Origin: Exiguobacterium antarcticum DSM 14480
GTDB lineage: Bacteria > Bacillota > Bacilli > Exiguobacteriales > Exiguobacteriaceae
Assembly (NCBI RefSeq): GCF_000685865.1
Contig: NZ_JMKS01000003.1
Span: forward strand, 1,240,001-1,304,000
Length of the DNA: 64,000 bases
Direction: 5' to 3'
The translations under genes and the position numbers were made by a program. A model generated the notes under the pieces. That model searched no databases. It was not told the DNA's origin and saw only the letters and a program-made list of their open reading frames with translations. Below, in pieces: positions 60,767 to 64,000 of this stretch (position 1 is its first letter; every line of letters begins with the position of its first letter).

Positions 60767-61657
60767 ATGAATGAGACAGAACGGACCGTCATACTGGCGG
60801 CACTGAAACAAAAAACCGTCACGCTTCCGGATCAGACACATGTTCGTGCACTGGGTCAAGGAACATGGCGCATGGGAGAAGATCAAACGAAACGTCAGGC
60901 TGAGATCGACGCCTTACATGTCGGACTGGACAGCGGGATGGAGCTGATCGATACCGCGGAAATGTACGGGGAAGGTGCATCCGAACAGCTGATTCGTGAA
61001 GTGCTCAAAGAGCGACGCGACGAAGTGTTTCTCGTCTCGAAAGTCTATCCCCATAATGCAGGCGGCGAAAAACTGCGCGCCGCATGTGAGCGGACACTCG
61101 AAAACCTCGGCACGGATTATCTCGATCTCTACTTGTTGCACTGGCGTGGCAGCATTCCGTTACAGGAAACAGTTGATGGACTGGAACAATTGAAAGCCGA
61201 AGGAAAAATTCGCCGTTGGGGCGTCTCAAACTTTGACGTCAAGGACATGAAGGAACTTCTCGCGCTCGACAAAGGCGATCAGTGTGCCGTCAATCAAGTG
61301 CTTTATCACCTCGGTTCACGCGGGATTGAGTATGAGCTGATGCCGCTTCTCAAACAACACAGTATACCGGTTATGGCGTACTGTCCGCTTGCCGAAGGCG
61401 GCAGTTTACGGGATCAGTTGCTGGACCATCCGACTGTCGAACGACTCGCCGAAGAACACGGCGTCCAACCGGCACAAATCCTGCTTGCCTGGGCCATCCG
61501 AAGCGGCGATGTCATCGCGATTCCAAAAGCCGGACAAGCGCCACATGTGGAAGAAAACGGGAAGGCGGCTTTGATTGATCTAACGGAAGAAGAATTGGCC
61601 GCACTCGACGAAGCGTTCCCGGCACCAACGAAAAAAGAACCACTCGATATCGTCTAA
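60767..61657 (+). CDS. aldo/keto reductase
   Basis: NAD(P)H-dependent (beta/alpha)8-barrel reductase of 296 residues. Catalytic tetrad visible: Asp in [11 protein letters not shown] with Tyr, Lys in [11 protein letters not shown], His in LYLLHWRG. C-terminal cofactor-binding [14 protein letters not shown]. Start at 60767 after AGGAGG. Followed after 14 bases by a second aldo/keto reductase in the same operon. Probably detoxifies carbonyl compounds. Confidence 0.93.
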   Translation: MNETERTVILAALKQKTVTLPDQTHVRALGQGTWRMGEDQTKRQAEIDALHVGLDSGMELIDTAEMYGEGASEQLIREVLKERRDEVFLVSKVYPHNAGGEKLRAACERTLENLGTDYLDLYLLHWRGSIPLQETVDGLEQLKAEGKIRRWGVSNFDVKDMKELLALDKGDQCAVNQVLYHLGSRGIEYELMPLLKQHSIPVMAYCPLAEGGSLRDQLLDHPTVERLAEEHGVQPAQILLAWAIRSGDVIAIPKAGQAPHVEENGKAALIDLTEEELAALDEAFPAPTKKEPLDIV

Positions 61658-61671
61658 GGAGGAGTACAGTC

Positions 61672-62604
61672 ATGAACAAATCAGTCAAACTCGGAAAATC
61701 CAATTTAATGGTCAACCCAATCGGTCTTGGAACGAATGCTGTCGGTGGACATAACCTTTATCCGAATCTCGATGAGCAGGCCGGGCGTGATCTTGTCCGC
61801 GTTGCTTTAATGAACGGCATCAATTTTTTGGATACCGCCTACATTTATGGTCCGGAACGTTCAGAAGAACTGGTCGGAGAAGTGTGGAGTGAAACGGTGG
61901 AGCGTGAAGAAGTCATTCTTGCGACAAAAGGGGCACACCAACTCATCGACGGCAATGTCGTCATGAACAACTCACCTGAATTTTTAAAACAAGCGGTCGA
62001 AGACAGTCTGAAACGTCTTCGAACAGACTATATCGACCTCTACTACATTCACTTCCCGGACGAGCAGACGCCAAAAGACGAAGCGGTCGCCGCGCTTGCC
62101 GAGTTGAAAGCCGAAGGAAAAATTCGGGCGATCGGGGTCTCGAACTTTTCGCTCGAACAATTAAAAGAAGCGAACAAAGACGGTCATATCGACGTCTATC
62201 AAGGAGAGTACAATCTCTTTAAACGTGACGCTGAAAAAGAGATTCTCCCGTACATCCGGGAACACGGCATTTCGTTCGTGCCTTACTTCCCGCTCGCAGC
62301 CGGTCTGCTTGCCGGAAAATACGATGCCGAAACGAAATTTGATGACCTTCGGAAAAATGATCCGTTGTTCCAAGAGGATGTATTTAAAGACAATCTGGCA
62401 AAAGTCGACTTGTTGCGTCCGATTGCGGAAGCAAAAGATGCCGAAGTCGCCCACATCGTCCTCGCCTGGTATTTAGCACAGGACGGCATCGACGCCATCA
62501 TTCCAGGTGCGAAACGAGCTGATCAAGTCACGGATACAATCCGAACACTTGATGTAGAATTGATGGAAGAGGAAATCCGCCAAATTGATCAAATCTTCAG
62601 CTGA
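61672..62604 (+). CDS. aldo/keto reductase (IolS/YhdN-like)
   Basis: Reductase of 310 residues. Tetrad residues in [14 protein letters not shown] (Asp, Tyr), ILATKGAH (Lys) and LYYIHFPDE (His); cofactor loop [11 protein letters not shown]. It resembles the AKR11 group (IolS, YhdN). Second gene of a two-gene operon with RBS AAGGAGG. The two paralogues differ, so it is not a recent duplication. Confidence 0.93.
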   Translation: MNKSVKLGKSNLMVNPIGLGTNAVGGHNLYPNLDEQAGRDLVRVALMNGINFLDTAYIYGPERSEELVGEVWSETVEREEVILATKGAHQLIDGNVVMNNSPEFLKQAVEDSLKRLRTDYIDLYYIHFPDEQTPKDEAVAALAELKAEGKIRAIGVSNFSLEQLKEANKDGHIDVYQGEYNLFKRDAEKEILPYIREHGISFVPYFPLAAGLLAGKYDAETKFDDLRKNDPLFQEDVFKDNLAKVDLLRPIAEAKDAEVAHIVLAWYLAQDGIDAIIPGAKRADQVTDTIRTLDVELMEEEIRQIDQIFS

Positions 62605-62608
62605 CACA

Positions 62609-62647
62609 AAAACACCACGCCATTTTGACTTGGCGTGGTGTTGCTTT
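62609..62647 (+). terminator. terminator of aldo/keto reductase operon
   Basis: Stem AACACCACGCC / GGCGTGGTGTT with a short T-rich tail. Confidence 0.88.
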
Positions 62648-62710
62648 GAGCAAATTAAGCGAAAATCTTTGGGAACGCTCGTATGATAAAGAAACAGGAG
62701 GCGATTATTT

Positions 62711-63157
62711 ATGAAACACCATTTTCATCTCACAGCCGACTGGCCCGGCAATCGGAATGATGTCGGACAGATCGAGACAGGTGAACTGAAAACGAAAATT
62801 TCGATTCCGGACGCGATGGACGGTCCCGGTGTCGGAACCAATCCGGACGAAATGTTACTGGGTGCGGCAGCAACGTGTTACATCATCACGCTGGCCGCGA
62901 TGCTTGAACGCAACAACATTCCGAAAGTGTCACTGACAATGGAATCGGAAGGAATCGTCGACGTCACGAATGGTGTCTTTACTTATGACGCCATCATTCA
63001 TCGACCGACCTTGATTCTTCCAGCGGACACAACGGAAGCGAACCTGACAAAAGCACGCCGTCTTGCCGAAAAAGCGGAAGGATCGTGTATGATTACCCGG
63101 GCACTTGCGGGTAATGTGAACGTTTCGTTAGAAGCAGTCGTGGAGTTGGCAGGTTAA
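62711..63157 (+). CDS. OsmC/Ohr-family peroxiredoxin-like protein
   Basis: Protein of 148 residues of the OsmC superfamily: GVGTNPDEMLLGAAATCYIITLAAMLE carries the first reactive Cys, and AEGSCMITRAL the second. Members reduce organic hydroperoxides using thiols. Single gene between terminators. RBS AGGAGG. Confidence 0.92.
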   Translation: MKHHFHLTADWPGNRNDVGQIETGELKTKISIPDAMDGPGVGTNPDEMLLGAAATCYIITLAAMLERNNIPKVSLTMESEGIVDVTNGVFTYDAIIHRPTLILPADTTEANLTKARRLAEKAEGSCMITRALAGNVNVSLEAVVELAG

Positions 63158-63188
63158 TCTTCCATGTTTACGCAGTATGACACCTTTG

Positions 63189-63220
63189 ACTTCATTTCCT
63201 AATTGGAAATGAAGTTTTTT
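63189..63220 (+). terminator. terminator of osmC-like gene
   Basis: Stem ACTTCATTTCC / GGAAATGAAGT with a T run. Confidence 0.9.
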
Positions 63221-63302
63221 GTAGTTTAATTCGATTCTTGCTGCACGATTTTCCGTTCCTTCGTATACTGAACTTAGTTTGGAATTTATTGGAGGTCATC
63301 AG

Positions 63303-64000
63303 ATGTCATCGTTTCAAGAAAAGTTACGCAGTCAAAATACCGCAGCTTCATTATCTGGAAAAAGTTCACCGGTTCAGCCAGCCGATTACACAGCCGAATT
63401 ACTCACACATTTAAATGAACTCTTCTATAAATCGATTGTGGAGCTTCAACAAAATCAACTGACAGGAGAAATGATTGAAACAACAAATCATTGGCTCTCT
63501 GCATTAAACGAACCGCTTTTAGCCGCTCCCCTGCACCGGGAATTAACTTCGTCTGCAGCTCTGCCTGTACAATATGAACGATCACTGAGAGCTTGGGACT
63601 TAATTGCACCGGGTCAAGAAAATCAAGAAAAACTGTTGCATCACTTGATTGATGAACTATCGACAGCTCAATCCGCGGACTGGATGGTCAGTTTTACCCG
63701 CCATTCCGGAATTCAAGCTCTGGTCCCTTCTCTTCAAGAAGCAGAACGTATACATAAGCCGATTCGTATTTTGACTTCATTTTATATGAACATTACAGAA
63801 GCCAAGGCATTACGCACCCTGATGCAGTTTAAAAATATCGAGATTAAAATTTATGAACCAATCAAAAAAAATCAAGCATTCCATCCAAAAGCGTATTTAT
63901 TTACACGGGAAGCCAATTTACATAGTGCGATTATCGGTTCATCCAATTTATCAAAGTCTGCTTTAACAAATGGATTAGAATGGAATGTGCGAATTCCCCA
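63303..64000 (+). CDS. PLD-like domain protein, probably N-terminus of a helicase (3' end outside window)
   Basis: Open frame of at least 232 residues starting after TTGGAGG. The last visible part, FHPKAYLFTREANLHSAIIG and SSNLSKSALTNGLEWN, is an HKD phospholipase-D-like nuclease motif (His, Lys, then GSSNLS). Proteins with this layout often continue into a DEAD/DEAH helicase and a DUF3427 domain and are suspected in DNA repair or phage defence. The continuation cannot be seen. Codon use is more A/T-rich than in neighbouring genes, hinting at transfer. Confidence 0.75.
   Translation, partial: MSSFQEKLRSQNTAASLSGKSSPVQPADYTAELLTHLNELFYKSIVELQQNQLTGEMIETTNHWLSALNEPLLAAPLHRELTSSAALPVQYERSLRAWDLIAPGQENQEKLLHHLIDELSTAQSADWMVSFTRHSGIQALVPSLQEAERIHKPIRILTSFYMNITEAKALRTLMQFKNIEIKIYEPIKKNQAFHPKAYLFTREANLHSAIIGSSNLSKSALTNGLEWNVRIP

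Overview
The window looks like a chromosomal segment of a low-to-moderate GC Bacillota, most likely Exiguobacterium (inference, from Bacillus-like gene families, strong AGGAGG ribosome binding sites, bacillithiol and queuosine genes, RAT-type antitermination and a GC content near 48%). It carries 65 protein genes or gene fragments that I can support, on both strands. I recognised no rRNA, tRNA or CRISPR. An exact ParB parS site (12212-12227) and a cluster of perfect DnaA-box sequences (42352-42411) fit an origin-proximal chromosome arm.

Layout. 1-5.3 kb: lipoprotein plus two-component system, HAD phosphatase, uracil-DNA glycosylase, TagA-type glycosyltransferase. 5.3-8.3 kb: azoreductase with a MarR regulator that shares an operator with it, a LacI regulator, and a broken NlpC/P60 gene. 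8.4-14 kb: RND efflux pump with its TetR repressor and palindromic operator, parS, a ProC-like reductase and a CBS/ACT protein. 14-20.7 kb: phosphate transport (DUF47-Pit), pyridoxal kinase, yojF-bshB2 (bacillithiol), and a preQ1 riboswitch followed by queCDEF. 20.9-26.9 kb: sugar uptake, with a maltose-type PTS permease and maltose-6'-phosphate-phosphatase-like enzyme behind LacI/CcpA-type operators, then a sucrose-type PTS permease under RAT antitermination with its PRD antiterminator and a fructokinase. 27-36.8 kb: hydrolases, a nucleobase permease, a peptide transporter, a YgiB/YgiC-like lipoprotein and ATP-grasp pair, an ABC-F protein, and an IS200/IS605 remnant that keeps the 3' end of tnpB and its right end.

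36.8-41 kb is the most system-like region: an acidic single-pass membrane protein, a signal-less ApbE flavin transferase and a ferric-reductase-like haem membrane protein on one strand, diverging from a two-component system, with a DUF2231 membrane protein beyond it. A 16-bp direct-repeat box followed by a -10-like hexamer at the same distance (10 bp) occurs before both the ApbE operon and the DUF2231 gene, suggesting one regulon for membrane redox chemistry. 41-51.8 kb: DEAD-box helicase with an unusual leader, MhqO-type dioxygenase with an MhqR-like operator, cold-shock protein, two secreted metalloproteases (M6 and M4), an HD-GYP protein and a complete IS30-family element. 51.8-64 kb: SH3-like protein, YhdH/YhfP reductase, DUF4129 protein, a pectate-lyase-fold protein, DUF1028 protein, YfcC carrier, small redox and stress enzymes (monooxygenase, cupin, two aldo/keto reductases, OsmC), and the start of a PLD-domain protein that runs off the end.

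All assignments come from reading sequence and recalled family motifs; no database search was run. Start codons were chosen by ribosome binding site and differ from the longest open frame in many genes.
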